A stretch of 64,000 bases of DNA from Actinomycetota bacterium (GCA_018268465.1 JAFDWN010000048.1:1-64000); one strand, 5' to 3'. Shown: positions 1 through 9,046, numbered from the stretch's first letter. Made by a program: numbers and translations. The notes: a model not told the origin generated them from the letters alone.

Positions 1-23
1 GCCAAAATTGAGACACACCACTA

Positions 24-67
24 GCTCATAACCCAGAGGTCGCAGGTTCGAATCCTGTCCCCGCTAC
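24..67 (+). other. 3' fragment of initiator tRNA-Met (likely att site)
   Basis: The stretch carries the anticodon loop (CTCATAA), the 3' side of the anticodon stem (CCCAG), the variable region, a complete T arm with GGTTCGAATCC, and the acceptor 3' strand ending in CCCCGC. This is the 3' half of an initiator tRNA-Met. The 5' half is missing: the bases before the loop (ACTAG) cannot pair with CCCAG, and no D arm is visible in positions 1-23. A precise 3' tRNA fragment is the usual trace of integrase-mediated insertion at a tRNA gene, so this is probably an attachment-site copy at the edge of an element lying to the left of the window or covering the first 5 kb. A truncated tRNA pseudogene from an old rearrangement is the alternative. 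Confidence 0.75.
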
Positions 68-77
68 TAGGCAAAAT

Positions 78-107
78 GGCCCCGGAGATTTCTCCGGGGG
101 CCGTTTT
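78..107 (+). terminator. Intrinsic terminator after the tRNA fragment
   Basis: An 11-bp GC-rich stem (GGCCCCGGAGA at 78-88 against TCTCCGGGGGCC at 91-102, one bulged G) is followed by TTTT. Its place 11 nt after the tRNA 3' end suggests it is the original tRNA terminator, carried along with the att site. Confidence 0.75.
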
Positions 108-331
108 CATTGGGGTGGGAACACTCTTGGGAACGTTAGGTTATGTGCGGCTTCACGCTTGTGACCCCTCCCGGCGAGTCCGGAGGCTCCCGATCTTGGG
201 AGGATGTGAGTCACGGGATCTCTCGGCAAAATCTCTAACGCGATGAGCCCGCGTGTGTCACACTTCGAATTGCGCTGTAAAGCGCGGGTGGGCCGCATAC
301 CGTCAATCACGCCCCCTTCGGGGGATGCCGA

Positions 332-1606
332 TCACGTCTCGAACACCAACTCCGACCACCAGGTGGTCCGCGTCAGTTTGCCTCCCCCTGGCTTGTCCGC
401 GCCATCCTCGCCGTCAGCCTCCGGCTTGATGATGCGGTGGCCCTGCTTGGCGAGCTCTTCCATCAACGGCTCGTACGGGATCTTTTTCCACTGATCGACT
501 CGGCGCCACGGCACCATTGCGTCGCCGCGGTCGGGAATCCACTCGGTGTCGACGAATGTCGGCGAGGTGGCGTTATGTGATCCGTGATGGCCAACCTTGT
601 AGAACGCCACGTCTCTGACCAGCGACCTCCATTCGGGAGACTGGCGCGCATGATTCCACGCGCCCACCTGTGCGTCGCCAGGGAAGAGGAATTTCAGCGA
701 GCCGACCTCGAGCACGAAGAACAGACTCGTGTTGTTGATGGACCTGTCCAGAAGCGATGCCGCTGCGAGCAGAGCACCGTCATCGAGCGTCACGTCATCG
801 AGTCGCTGCCGCCCCACGGTCGTCGCCAGCTCATCGCCCGGGGAATCGAGCACGAACGAATCGTCGAAGAGCGCGCCGTCGGTTGATTCGTGTTCCGAAT
901 CGCCACCGGCCAGCGCAAACCAGCCGGCGCTCGCCGGTGGCCGCATCTTCTTGATCATCGCGGGGTCCCTCGACGGGCCGAGAACATGCGCGACGATCCC
1001 GAGTTCTTTGACTTCGATTCGGTTGTTGTCAGCATTCTTGTCCGGCAGGAACCGGTGTAGTGCAACCGGTTTCGCGAAACCGCTGCGGTTCGTCTCAAGG
1101 AGTCGATCCATCGCCGTGGGGTTCTCGGTTGAGTTCTCCGCCAAGTCCGACGCAAGCTTGAGCGTCTTCTTAGCGGCCGCGCCGAGTCGCGGTGTCGCCT
1201 GCCGTGACGCGATGAGCTTCGTCAGAGCGTTCGCCGATGCCTTCATCGACACGATTTGGCTCAGCGTGATCGCGTCGTCGTCGCGTTCGTTCTCGACGTA
1301 GGGCAACCACACCTCGTCGACGATGACCCCTCGCCACCGCTCGCTTGCGAAACCCGATACGTGATCCTGGTGGCGGTGGGTGGCGACCACCACATCGAAA
1401 CGCGGCGGCTGCGGGTCGCACTCCTTTCTCAGGTCGTCGATGATGTTCTCGACGGAGAGTTCGATGTCTCGTGACCTGCTCACTGACTGCACCCCGCAGT
1501 CGACCAACATCCGCCAGGTCTGGTCGCCACGCCTAACGGTGACCCGAAATGCGTCGCCGAATCCGACGTTGTACATGCGAACGGCGATCGTCGTGCTGCC
1601 GGCCAT
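332..1606 (-). CDS. Metallo-beta-lactamase-fold hydrolase, ComEC-like
   Basis: A 424-residue protein of the metallo-beta-lactamase superfamily. The metal-binding signature HRHQDH lies at about residues 77-82, a later FLFPGDA supplies the bridging Asp, and KVGHHGSH is typical of the ComEC/Rec2 C-terminal branch. No membrane segments are visible, so it should be a soluble hydrolase acting on nucleic acid or a nucleotide rather than a DNA channel. The chosen ATG begins MAGSTTIAV, 2 nt after the stop of the upstream metallopeptidase gene; a longer reading frame overlaps that gene and was not used. It is the last gene of a three-gene operon with the metallopeptidase and patatin genes. Substrate is unknown. 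A CCCCC-TTC-GGGGG hairpin at 312-324 may end the transcript. Confidence 0.8.
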   Translation of the reverse strand: MAGSTTIAVRMYNVGFGDAFRVTVRRGDQTWRMLVDCGVQSVSRSRDIELSVENIIDDLRKECDPQPPRFDVVVATHRHQDHVSGFASERWRGVIVDEVWLPYVENERDDDAITLSQIVSMKASANALTKLIASRQATPRLGAAAKKTLKLASDLAENSTENPTAMDRLLETNRSGFAKPVALHRFLPDKNADNNRIEVKELGIVAHVLGPSRDPAMIKKMRPPASAGWFALAGGDSEHESTDGALFDDSFVLDSPGDELATTVGRQRLDDVTLDDGALLAAASLLDRSINNTSLFFVLEVGSLKFLFPGDAQVGAWNHARQSPEWRSLVRDVAFYKVGHHGSHNATSPTFVDTEWIPDRGDAMVPWRRVDQWKKIPYEPLMEELAKQGHRIIKPEADGEDGADKPGGGKLTRTTWWSELVFET

Positions 1607-1608
1607 CG

Positions 1609-3741
1609 TCAACTCCCGTCCGCAAGGCTCTGAGCGAAGTGCAGCCGGGCGAAGTCGAGTCGCTCGACAGCAGGCCGGTCGTCCCACAGGCCAAGGGAGT
1701 CCGAGCGATCGAGGTTCTTGAAATACTCGATCATCGACTGCAATCGCTCGATGCCCTGCCGGTGGAATGCGGTTGCGACGCGGTCCTCTGCAGCGGGCTC
1801 GGATGTGAACGGAAGCGGTTTGGCTATAACATATTTCACGAGACCGCCAGGGCGGACTATCAATGTGGTTCCTGCGAACAGGGCAACCTTGACGTCGTCG
1901 ACACCGAGCTCCTTGCTGACTGTCGGCCGCAGGTCGCTCGCGTTCTGGTAGAGCTGAATGACGATCTCCGGCAGCGGTTGTCGGTCATTGGCGATCCTGT
2001 ATGCGGCGTGTACACCGCCAATGGCGATGGTGCGCTTCGGGTCCAATCCGAGGTCGACGACATGTGCGCACGCCCAGGCATGCAGCCCCGCGTACATCTC
2101 CGGATCATGGCCGGCGTCCCCCTTGAGGTCCAAGTCCATCGTCGCGGAGTACACCAGCGCCCCGAGGGGTGCGGGCGCCCCGCCCTCATCCAGGAACGTT
2201 TGATAGAGCCGGTCCGCGAAAGCCTTGCTGCGCAATTCCTTATCCAACGAAGATGACACGATTGCATCAGTCTTATCGAGTCCACGGGCCAGAGCGGTGT
2301 ATATGGTCTTGAGGTTTGACGGTCGACCCGCCTTTACGGACGTCTGGAGCAAGGCCTCCCAGGTGGATTCCCAGATACGGTCCCATGCCTTCCCCGATCT
2401 TTCTCTGACTTTGTCGGGGACTTCCTCGTCGACGGGATAGTGCTCGACGACGCCGCGGAACACTGCTTCTGCAGCGTGATAGGAGCCGTTGAGGTTCAAT
2501 TCGTTTCGCGGTTCAGGCCACCTGAGTCCGTGATCGGTGAGGTTGGCGACCCGCGCCGGATAGATACCGCGTTTGCGCAATGCCTCGACCAGCGCCGCGC
2601 GCATACCGTCCGTATCCTCGGGGTTGATCGCATAGTCGGCGGTCACGATCGCTCGCAACACGTCGCCGAATGTGACATCCGCGTACGGTAGGTAGTCCAA
2701 CGACGCCACAACCATTCCAAGCAGTCGGTCTGCCGTTCGCACCGCTTCATCGGTGACTCGACCAACCAGATCGGGATGCAGTCGTCCGGGCGGCAGTTCC
2801 CCTGTGCCGCTGGACGCTATCCGCACCAGGTCAGCTGTGGTGAGTTTGAAGCGGTCGACGAAGGCATCGAAGACGGCGGCGACGAAGCAGGCGCCTCTCT
2901 CATGGGGCTCGGTCGCCGCCTTGAACAGCTCTGCGGGTCGCTGGTGAACTTCCCGCTGTTTCGGATCGATCGCCTTGCGCAAGGCGCCGCCCCTCCCGGT
3001 GGACACGCCGAACTCGGATGCGAGTTCGAATAGCACACCGCCGGAATCGATTTGGCCGGACGCCTCGGTAAGAGCCTGGAAGACGACGTCACGGTAGGCG
3101 AAGTGCTGGAACAGCGCCACAAGGTCGGCGAAACCCTCGTGAATCGCGAAGACATCACTATTGGTGCTCTCGACGAGGCGTGGCCGGAGCCGGTGCACCA
3201 ATGCATGGGCCATTTCGTGGGCGATGATGTCGGACGACAGACAGGTGAAGATCGTTTGTCCCGGCAGGTCTGCTTTCGGACTGGCCTTGAAGTAGCCGAA
3301 CAGAATCGCTCGCCTGCCGGGATCGAAGAAGGCGTTGCTGCCCTCGAATGCATGCGGGACGAGATAGAGCTGTTTGTCCGCGCGAAACCGGAATCGCCGG
3401 CCGAGGTGGCGCTCGAAGCGTTCGATCACGCTCATCCCTACGGCGTAGACCACCTGCTGATGCGTTCGCGGATCCCCTTCGGTGGGATCGAGGCCGTCCT
3501 GGACCAGGATGAGCGGATCGTTCAGATCGACAAGCGAGTAGTACTTCTGTCGCACCGGGTCGTAGTCGATGACCTGGAGTAGCTCTCCGGCCGGACCAGG
3601 TTTCAGGTTGGGCTCGAAGGCGATGTTGACGGTCAGATACTGTCCGCTGAGCCGTGTCGATGTGGGATCGAATGCGTAGGTCTTGAGCAGTCTGCGCTCG
3701 GGCACCTGAATCGGCGGACCTGACATGTTCGTGGCGTTCAC
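1609..3741 (-). CDS. HExxH zincin metallopeptidase-like protein
   Basis: About 710 residues. The only clear signature is a gluzincin-type site: HEMAH at about residues 175-179, followed some 25 residues on by HEGFAD, whose Glu would be the third zinc ligand. The rest, including roughly 450 residues after the site, matches no family I recognise. The reading frame is open further upstream but overlaps the patatin gene. I chose the GTG at 3741 because GGGGTGGA sits about 4 nt before it; an in-frame ATG lies at 3726. The gene lies between the patatin gene (52 nt upstream) and the MBL-fold gene (2 nt downstream), so the three products probably act together. Proteolytic activity is inferred from the motif. 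No signal peptide is evident, suggesting a cytoplasmic role. Confidence 0.7.
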   Translation of the reverse strand: MNATNMSGPPIQVPERRLLKTYAFDPTSTRLSGQYLTVNIAFEPNLKPGPAGELLQVIDYDPVRQKYYSLVDLNDPLILVQDGLDPTEGDPRTHQQVVYAVGMSVIERFERHLGRRFRFRADKQLYLVPHAFEGSNAFFDPGRRAILFGYFKASPKADLPGQTIFTCLSSDIIAHEMAHALVHRLRPRLVESTNSDVFAIHEGFADLVALFQHFAYRDVVFQALTEASGQIDSGGVLFELASEFGVSTGRGGALRKAIDPKQREVHQRPAELFKAATEPHERGACFVAAVFDAFVDRFKLTTADLVRIASSGTGELPPGRLHPDLVGRVTDEAVRTADRLLGMVVASLDYLPYADVTFGDVLRAIVTADYAINPEDTDGMRAALVEALRKRGIYPARVANLTDHGLRWPEPRNELNLNGSYHAAEAVFRGVVEHYPVDEEVPDKVRERSGKAWDRIWESTWEALLQTSVKAGRPSNLKTIYTALARGLDKTDAIVSSSLDKELRSKAFADRLYQTFLDEGGAPAPLGALVYSATMDLDLKGDAGHDPEMYAGLHAWACAHVVDLGLDPKRTIAIGGVHAAYRIANDRQPLPEIVIQLYQNASDLRPTVSKELGVDDVKVALFAGTTLIVRPGGLVKYVIAKPLPFTSEPAAEDRVATAFHRQGIERLQSMIEYFKNLDRSDSLGLWDDRPAVERLDFARLHFAQSLADGS

Positions 3742-3793
3742 CGTTCCACCCCGGAGCATGCGGTAGTTCGCGCATGGCTTGTGGCTGCGGCGC

Positions 3794-5020
3794 TCACAGA
3801 GCCGGAGCTTTGATCGAGCCGAGTGACGGCACCCGATCCGGGTGATACGCAGCCATCGCAGCACCCGCGAGCCACCAGCCCCGGTAGACGAGTGCGCGGC
3901 ACAAAACTGGGTCCAGTTTGTCGAACACGGTGGGCACCAGCGCGAGGTCGGCACCCTTATACGTGCGGTGTTCGGGAAATCGCTCGCGCCACTCGGCAAG
4001 CTTGCCGGGCCGCGGCTCTGGGAAGTCGGTTGCCAAGGCGAACAGGACGCCCCGGCGGGCGCCCTCGGGAACCGGGCCGGGCGGGCAGCGCTTGAACCGC
4101 CCAACCATCTCTCTGGTGCGCAACGCGGTGCTCTGGCGATAGAGCAATGAGTTGGCGCGAGCTAGATCGCGCACCAGCGGCACCTTCCCGTACGAGCCGG
4201 CGCGCAGCAGCCCGCCCGCGTTGAGCACCACCAGAAACGTCTGCCGATACTGCTCGCCGTCGAGTGCCTCAAGCCCGGTGTTGTCGTATGTGCCACCGTC
4301 GAGCAGCGCAGGCGGGTGGGTGGCGCAGGGGAAAGTCAGCTGATCCAGGACGACTGGCGCGAACGCACCCGGTACGGCCGCGGACGCGGCGACGGCCAGA
4401 CTCAGCTTCACCCCGGTCTCTGCAGTCGGGATCAGCCCGATGGTGTAGTCACCGAGAACATCCCGTTCGAACGTGAATCGCACACCGGATACTTGGTTCG
4501 CCGCGCTGACGATCCAACGCACGCCCGGGTCGAGGTCCGCCATACGTCGCCCCTCAAAGAACCATGCATCGAATTGGTCGGCCAACAAGTCCGTCCTCGT
4601 CCGTGGGCCCAGCGTGCGCCACGCTCCTCGGATGAGCGCAAGCTTGAGTGAACTGGACGAGATCCGTTTCACGAGCGGAGTGACGACAAGATCGTCGACG
4701 GCCTGCGAGGTGAAGTCACGGCCACGCAATTCCGGCCACCTCACCGCGACCATCCCATTGGCTACAGACCCGCCGGACACTGAGGAGACGTAACGGAGAT
4801 CCGGCAGCATGCCTAGATCGGCGAGCAGTCTCACGACACCGACAGCCGGCAGCGTTGCGCGGAAGCCGCCACCAGACATCGTGACGGCGATCGGATCGGC
4901 AGAATCAGGCGGTCTTGCCGGACGCGTGGACTTTCCGCACGGCTGCTGGAGCAGACCCGTTCCGCTAGCCGGCGAATCGGCAGCCCAGACGTCTGGTTCC
5001 CCTCGCTTATTCCGGAACAT
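3794..5020 (-). CDS. Patatin-like phospholipase
   Basis: A 408-residue patatin/cPLA2-type lipid acyl hydrolase. The oxyanion-hole GGGFRA is at about residues 50-55, the nucleophile motif SVSGGS has Ser at about 82, and the catalytic Asp lies in LLDGG at about 240, completing the Ser-Asp dyad. The start is the ATG at 5020 because GGGGGTGGAG stands 4 nt upstream; an ATG at 5071 in the same frame lacks such a site. It is the first gene of a minus-strand cassette with a metallopeptidase-like and an MBL-fold protein. Patatins act as membrane-degrading effectors in several bacterial conflict systems, and this neighbourhood beside a tRNA att site fits that, but the role here is inference. A lipid-metabolism enzyme is the alternative. 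Confidence 0.82.
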   Translation of the reverse strand: MFRNKRGEPDVWAADSPASGTGLLQQPCGKSTRPARPPDSADPIAVTMSGGGFRATLPAVGVVRLLADLGMLPDLRYVSSVSGGSVANGMVAVRWPELRGRDFTSQAVDDLVVTPLVKRISSSSLKLALIRGAWRTLGPRTRTDLLADQFDAWFFEGRRMADLDPGVRWIVSAANQVSGVRFTFERDVLGDYTIGLIPTAETGVKLSLAVAASAAVPGAFAPVVLDQLTFPCATHPPALLDGGTYDNTGLEALDGEQYRQTFLVVLNAGGLLRAGSYGKVPLVRDLARANSLLYRQSTALRTREMVGRFKRCPPGPVPEGARRGVLFALATDFPEPRPGKLAEWRERFPEHRTYKGADLALVPTVFDKLDPVLCRALVYRGWWLAGAAMAAYHPDRVPSLGSIKAPAL

Positions 5021-5130
5021 GACGCTCCACCCCCATGGCTCGATCAATCGATAGCGAAGATCTTGCCCCACTTCTCAAAGCCAGGATGGTAGTTCGGCGT
5101 CCCAAGTCCCGTTGAGGCCCCCGCCGCCGC

Positions 5131-5319
5131 GTGACCGGACGCGCGTACCACTACGACTCGGTGGCCGACCTGATCGCCGAACATGTCGAGAAGGTGCAGG
5201 GCCGGGTCTCGCGCAACCGGCTGCTGCCGGTCGCCCGTACCGCTGGCTACGAGGACTCGGCCCGTAACTTCCAGCGGCTGGTCGCCGAGGTGAAAGCGTT
5301 GTGGCGCAACACTAATCAT
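5131..5319 (+). pseudogene. IS21-family transposase (IstA) remnant
   Basis: The translation contains 63 residues (from TGRAYHYDSVADLIAEHVEK through ALWRNTNH) that I recognise as an internal part of actinobacterial IS21-type IstA, the region just before WSPGEYL in intact copies. The similarity stops abruptly, and neither the N-terminal helix-turn-helix, the DDE core nor istB is present. It is therefore a decayed insertion-sequence scar between the patatin cassette and the IclR regulator. No terminal inverted repeats could be found. Confidence 0.7.
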
Positions 5320-5395
5320 TCGTATCCTGGCCCGGCGACACTTCAGCCACACCTCGTCGTCCCCACGATCAACATCGCCCACACGCGACATCCGG

Positions 5396-6196
5396 CTACG
5401 CGTGGAGTCGGTGAGCGGCCTGGTCCACCGCGGCGCGCAGCTTCAGCCCGATGGCATGCTTGGCGGAGGTCGAAACCCTGCTCGACGGGATCGCGGCATT
5501 GAAAACGAGTGGCGGATGTGAGCTCGACGGAGGAAAGGCGGCGGACACCGCCGTCACCTCCTTCTCGGTTTCCTCCACGCTTATCGAATAGCCCTTCTTG
5601 CGAATCTGTTTGAGGGCACTCTCCAGATCAGCCCTGGTGCGCGGACTGCGCTCGGTGGGCGGTTGGAGTTCCTGATCCGGATAGAGCGCGTACAGCTCCG
5701 CCATGGGCAGCTGCGCCAGCATGGCTCGGCCGCTCGAACTGGAACTCGCCGGCATGGACCGCCCGAGCCGAGACCCCACCTTCACTGCCCGGGGACTCTC
5801 GATCGCGTCGATGAACCGGACCGTGGCCCCGTCGAGCATCACCAGATGGACCGTCTCCTGCAGGTCCTGATTGAGGCGCTCCAGATGCGGTCGAAGGACG
5901 CGCCGAAAATCGAAGCGCTGCAGGATCGAATAGGCGACGCCGGTCAGTGCGGTACCGGGTCCGTACACCCGCGTGTCGTTGTCCTGAGTGACAAATCCCC
6001 GGTACTGCAACATCGCCAGCAGCCGGTGCGCGGTCGAGCTGGCCACGCCCAGGAATGCGCTCACCTCGCTCATCCGCAACTGCGGATGCTCACCGAGGAG
6101 CAACAGGATCCGTAGCGCATTGTCCACCGACTCGATCGGGTACTGCGGCTTGGCAGTATGAGGCGCGGGGGACTGTTCCAGAACTACCTTCTTCAC
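5396..6196 (-). CDS. IclR-family transcriptional regulator
   Basis: About 266 residues. The N-terminal winged helix-turn-helix (ALRILLLLGEHPQLRMSEV, then FLGVASSTAHRLLAMLQYRG) is followed by the IclR effector domain (VHLVMLDGATVRFIDAIES, then GRAMLAQLP). Start is the GTG at 6196 (MKKVVLEQ); the frame is open to 6271 but that ATG lies inside the palindrome at 6263-6279. It is divergent from the P450 gene cluster and is its likely controller. IclR proteins of this type respond to aromatic acids and often activate degradation genes; the ligand here is unknown. The CACAGCAGAGAG half-site at 6194-6205 overlaps its own start, suggesting autoregulation. Confidence 0.85.
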   Translation of the reverse strand: MKKVVLEQSPAPHTAKPQYPIESVDNALRILLLLGEHPQLRMSEVSAFLGVASSTAHRLLAMLQYRGFVTQDNDTRVYGPGTALTGVAYSILQRFDFRRVLRPHLERLNQDLQETVHLVMLDGATVRFIDAIESPRAVKVGSRLGRSMPASSSSSGRAMLAQLPMAELYALYPDQELQPPTERSPRTRADLESALKQIRKKGYSISVEETEKEVTAVSAAFPPSSSHPPLVFNAAIPSSRVSTSAKHAIGLKLRAAVDQAAHRLHA

Positions 6197-6262
6197 AGCA
6201 GAGAGGCTACGCCGGATCGGGCATGCCTGTCGCGGGTAGCGGACGAGGCCTGGACGGCTCTG

Positions 6263-6279
6263 TCTCTGCACAGCAGAGA
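6263..6279. promoter_or_regulatory. Candidate IclR operator palindrome
   Basis: TCTCTGC-ACA-GCAGAGA is a perfect inverted repeat with 7-bp arms. A second half-site, CAGCAGAGAG, occurs at 6196-6205 at the start of the IclR gene. Both lie in the divergent region between the regulator and the P450 operon, where an IclR-type factor would bind. Confidence 0.6.
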
Positions 6280-6403
6280 GTTTCTCTTGAACTCTTGCGG
6301 GCGGCGGGCAGGCGGGGCTCTACTGAGAGGGCCCTCACACAAGGTGACGAGACGCTCTCTCGTCACAATGGCCTGACGTTAGTCCAATAGAGGAAGTAGG
6401 CGC

Positions 6404-7615
6404 GTGCACTCGATTCCGGATTTCGATGTAGACATCTTCGCCGACGATGTCTTGTTGGACCCGTACCCCACCTACGCCCGGATGCGGGAGTTGGGGCCGG
6501 TCGTCCGTGTTACCGCGCACGGCTTCCTCGCAGTGAGCCGCTATGCGGATGTTCGGTCGGTGCTGCTGGACCACGAGCGATTCGTCTCCGGCGAGGGCGT
6601 GGGATTCAACGACGGATTCAACACCGTTCGCAAGAGCAGCGTGATCGCCTCCGATCCGCCACGACACGGCACATTGCGCGGAGTGTTACAGGACCGCTTG
6701 GGACCGCGGGCAATTCGCGATATCCAGCATGTCATTGCGCCGAGGGCGGACAAGCTCGTCGATGAGATGCTTGCACGCGACTCCTTCGACGCCGTCACCG
6801 ACTTCGCCCAGATATTCCCTGTCGAGGTGGTCGGCGAACTGATCGGCATTCCTGCCGAGGCCCGCACTGAACTGCTGCGGTGGGCCAATGGCGCGTTCAA
6901 CGCGTTCGGCCCCCCGAGTGAACGGACATCGGCGGGCCTCGACGACATCGCCGATCAGTTCGAGTTCATCCGGACAGTGGCCGCCCGCGGCAACCTGGCT
7001 CCGGGCAGCATGGGCGCCGCCGTATATGAGGCAGCGGACGCAGGCATCATTCCCGAGGAATACTGCCTGCACCTGCTTTCCGCCTACTTGACGGCCGGCA
7101 TGGACACCACGGTCAACGCCATGGGCGCCATGCTGTGGCTCCTCGGTACTCACCCCGACCAGTGGGACGAGTTGCGGTCGCTGCCCCACCGGGCCGCCGC
7201 GGCGGTCAACGAAGTCCTGCGGATCGAATCTCCTGCTCAACTGTTCTCCAGAGTCGCTGCCGTCGATGCCGATATCGCCGGGGTTCCGATCGCAGCCGGT
7301 GAGCGTGTCGCTGTCCTCTACGCCAGCGGTAACCGCGACGAACGGCAGTATGCCAATCCCGATCACTTCGACATTCATCGGAACCCTGCTGGACATCTCG
7401 CGTTCGGCACAGGACTGCACGCCTGCGCGGGTCAGATCCTCGCGAGGATCGAACTGCAGACCGTCCTGGACGCCATGATCGGCAAGGTCGAGACCATCGA
7501 GGTCGGCGAGCCCGTCCGCAAGCTCAACAACGTGCTTCGCGGGTTCGCCACAGTTCCGGCGGCTTTCGGCTCCGCCGCCGGACAGAGTCGCGAGATCCTC
7601 AGGGGTGCAGTGTGA
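6404..7615 (+). CDS. Cytochrome P450
   Basis: A 403-residue soluble bacterial P450. Seen are the I-helix oxygen-activation motif AGMDTT, the K-helix ExxR (EVLR), and the haem loop FGTGLHACAGQ with the Cys ligand. Start is the GTG at 6404, after AGGAAG. It heads an operon with an aldehyde dehydrogenase (4-nt overlap), an SDR, a permease, a [3Fe-4S] ferredoxin and a ferredoxin reductase, so both electron-transfer partners are encoded beside it. Overall it resembles the CYP199-like group that oxidises para-substituted benzoates. The presence of an alcohol-type dehydrogenase and an aldehyde dehydrogenase suggests stepwise oxidation of a methyl or hydroxymethyl group. The substrate is inference. 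Confidence 0.88.
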   Translation: MHSIPDFDVDIFADDVLLDPYPTYARMRELGPVVRVTAHGFLAVSRYADVRSVLLDHERFVSGEGVGFNDGFNTVRKSSVIASDPPRHGTLRGVLQDRLGPRAIRDIQHVIAPRADKLVDEMLARDSFDAVTDFAQIFPVEVVGELIGIPAEARTELLRWANGAFNAFGPPSERTSAGLDDIADQFEFIRTVAARGNLAPGSMGAAVYEAADAGIIPEEYCLHLLSAYLTAGMDTTVNAMGAMLWLLGTHPDQWDELRSLPHRAAAAVNEVLRIESPAQLFSRVAAVDADIAGVPIAAGERVAVLYASGNRDERQYANPDHFDIHRNPAGHLAFGTGLHACAGQILARIELQTVLDAMIGKVETIEVGEPVRKLNNVLRGFATVPAAFGSAAGQSREILRGAV

Positions 7616-9042
7616 TCGGACGACAATACGGGTCGATGTTCATCGACGGCGACTGGCGGACCGCGCATTCCGGCACTCGGATCGACCTGACCGATCCGGC
7701 AACCGAGCAGTGGATCGCCAGCGTCACCGACGGTGACCGCCACGACATCGCGGCGGCGGCAGCAGCAGCCCGCGCGGCCGCGCCGAAATGGGGAAGCTCC
7801 ACCTCCGCCGAACGTGCCGGCCTTCTGGACGCTCTGGCGGACGCCTTCGAACGGCGGCAAGAGGAGATCGCCCGATTGGTGACGACGCAGAACGGCTCGG
7901 TGCTGTCTCGGTCGCGCCGGACCAACGGCACCCGGCCGGTGGCGCTCTACCGGCACTACGCCGACGTCGCGCGGTCCTTCCGGTCCGAGTCGCGCGGGAC
8001 CGGCGGAGTCACCCGCCGCGAGCCCCTCGGCGTGGTGGGTGTGATCATCCCGTGGAACGCCCCACAATCGCTGCTGGCCAACAAGATCGGACCGGCGCTG
8101 GCATCGGGTTGCGCCGTGGTGATCAAACCCGCCGCCGAGACGTCACTGGATTCCCTGCTGCTAGCGGAGCTCGCCACCTTCGTCGGATTCCCACCGGGGG
8201 TGATCAACGTCGTGACCGGCGGCCGCGAAACCGGTTCCGCGTTGGTCGGATGTGACGAGGTGGACATGATCTCCTTCACCGGATCCACCGCCGCGGGGCG
8301 GGAGATCGCCTCTCGCTGCGGCCGCACGCTCACACCGCTGCTTGCGGAGCTCGGCGGGAAGTCGGCGGCGGTGCTGCTCGAGGACGCTGATCTCGATGTC
8401 TTCGCCGCCAACATGATCACGACGTGTCTGCCCAACACCGGTCAGGTCTGTTATGCCTGCACCCGAATCGTCGCTCCCAGATCGCGATTCGACGAAGTCG
8501 TCGACGTGGTCACGGACGTGCTGAGAGGAGCGCGCGTCGGCCAACCGTCGGACCCGGATGTCGACTTCGGCCCCGTAGTCAGCGACTCGCAGCGTCAACG
8601 AGTCGAGGCGTACATCGCCTCCGCCCGCGGCGAAGGCGCGACCGTGGCGCTCGGAGGCGGGCGGCCGCCGGGGCTGACCTCCGGCTATTTCGTCGAGCCG
8701 ACCGTGCTCCTCGACGTCGACCAAACCATGCGCGTGTTCCGCGAGGAGATCTTCGGTCCGGTCGTCGTTGTGGTAGCCCACGACGGCGATGACCACGCCG
8801 TGCGGCTCGCCAATGACTCGTCGTACGGGCTCGGAGGCGCGGTCTTCAGCCGGGATATCGGCAGAGCGATGGAGGCGAGCCGGCAACTGCAGACCGGCGG
8901 CATCGCGATCAACGGCGCCGAACGCGGCGTCTCGGTGCCGTTCTACGGCTATAAAGACAGCGGTCTCGGTGGCGTCCCCGGCCTCGACGCGCATCTCGCG
9001 TTCAAGTTCATCGCGGCCGCCCGCCTCCCGGAAGAGGTGTGA
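7612..9042 (+). CDS. Aldehyde dehydrogenase (NAD(P)-dependent)
   Basis: A 476-residue member of the ALDH superfamily, normal length. The cofactor region (GVIIPWNAP, KPAAETS, FTGSTAAGR), the general base Glu in AELGGKSA and the catalytic Cys in NTGQVCYACTR are all present. The GTG start overlaps the P450 stop (GTGA), a sign of translational coupling. In this operon it should oxidise the aldehyde made by the P450 and the downstream SDR to a carboxylic acid. The exact aldehyde is unknown. Confidence 0.88.
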   Translation: MIGRQYGSMFIDGDWRTAHSGTRIDLTDPATEQWIASVTDGDRHDIAAAAAAARAAAPKWGSSTSAERAGLLDALADAFERRQEEIARLVTTQNGSVLSRSRRTNGTRPVALYRHYADVARSFRSESRGTGGVTRREPLGVVGVIIPWNAPQSLLANKIGPALASGCAVVIKPAAETSLDSLLLAELATFVGFPPGVINVVTGGRETGSALVGCDEVDMISFTGSTAAGREIASRCGRTLTPLLAELGGKSAAVLLEDADLDVFAANMITTCLPNTGQVCYACTRIVAPRSRFDEVVDVVTDVLRGARVGQPSDPDVDFGPVVSDSQRQRVEAYIASARGEGATVALGGGRPPGLTSGYFVEPTVLLDVDQTMRVFREEIFGPVVVVVAHDGDDHAVRLANDSSYGLGGAVFSRDIGRAMEASRQLQTGGIAINGAERGVSVPFYGYKDSGLGGVPGLDAHLAFKFIAAARLPEEV

Positions 9043-9046
9043 TGCC

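Noticed and set aside
111-331. Small open frames on both strands between the tRNA fragment and the MBL gene.
   Set aside because: They lack ribosome-binding sites and family likeness, and overlap each other; nothing but a hairpin at 312-324 can be supported.
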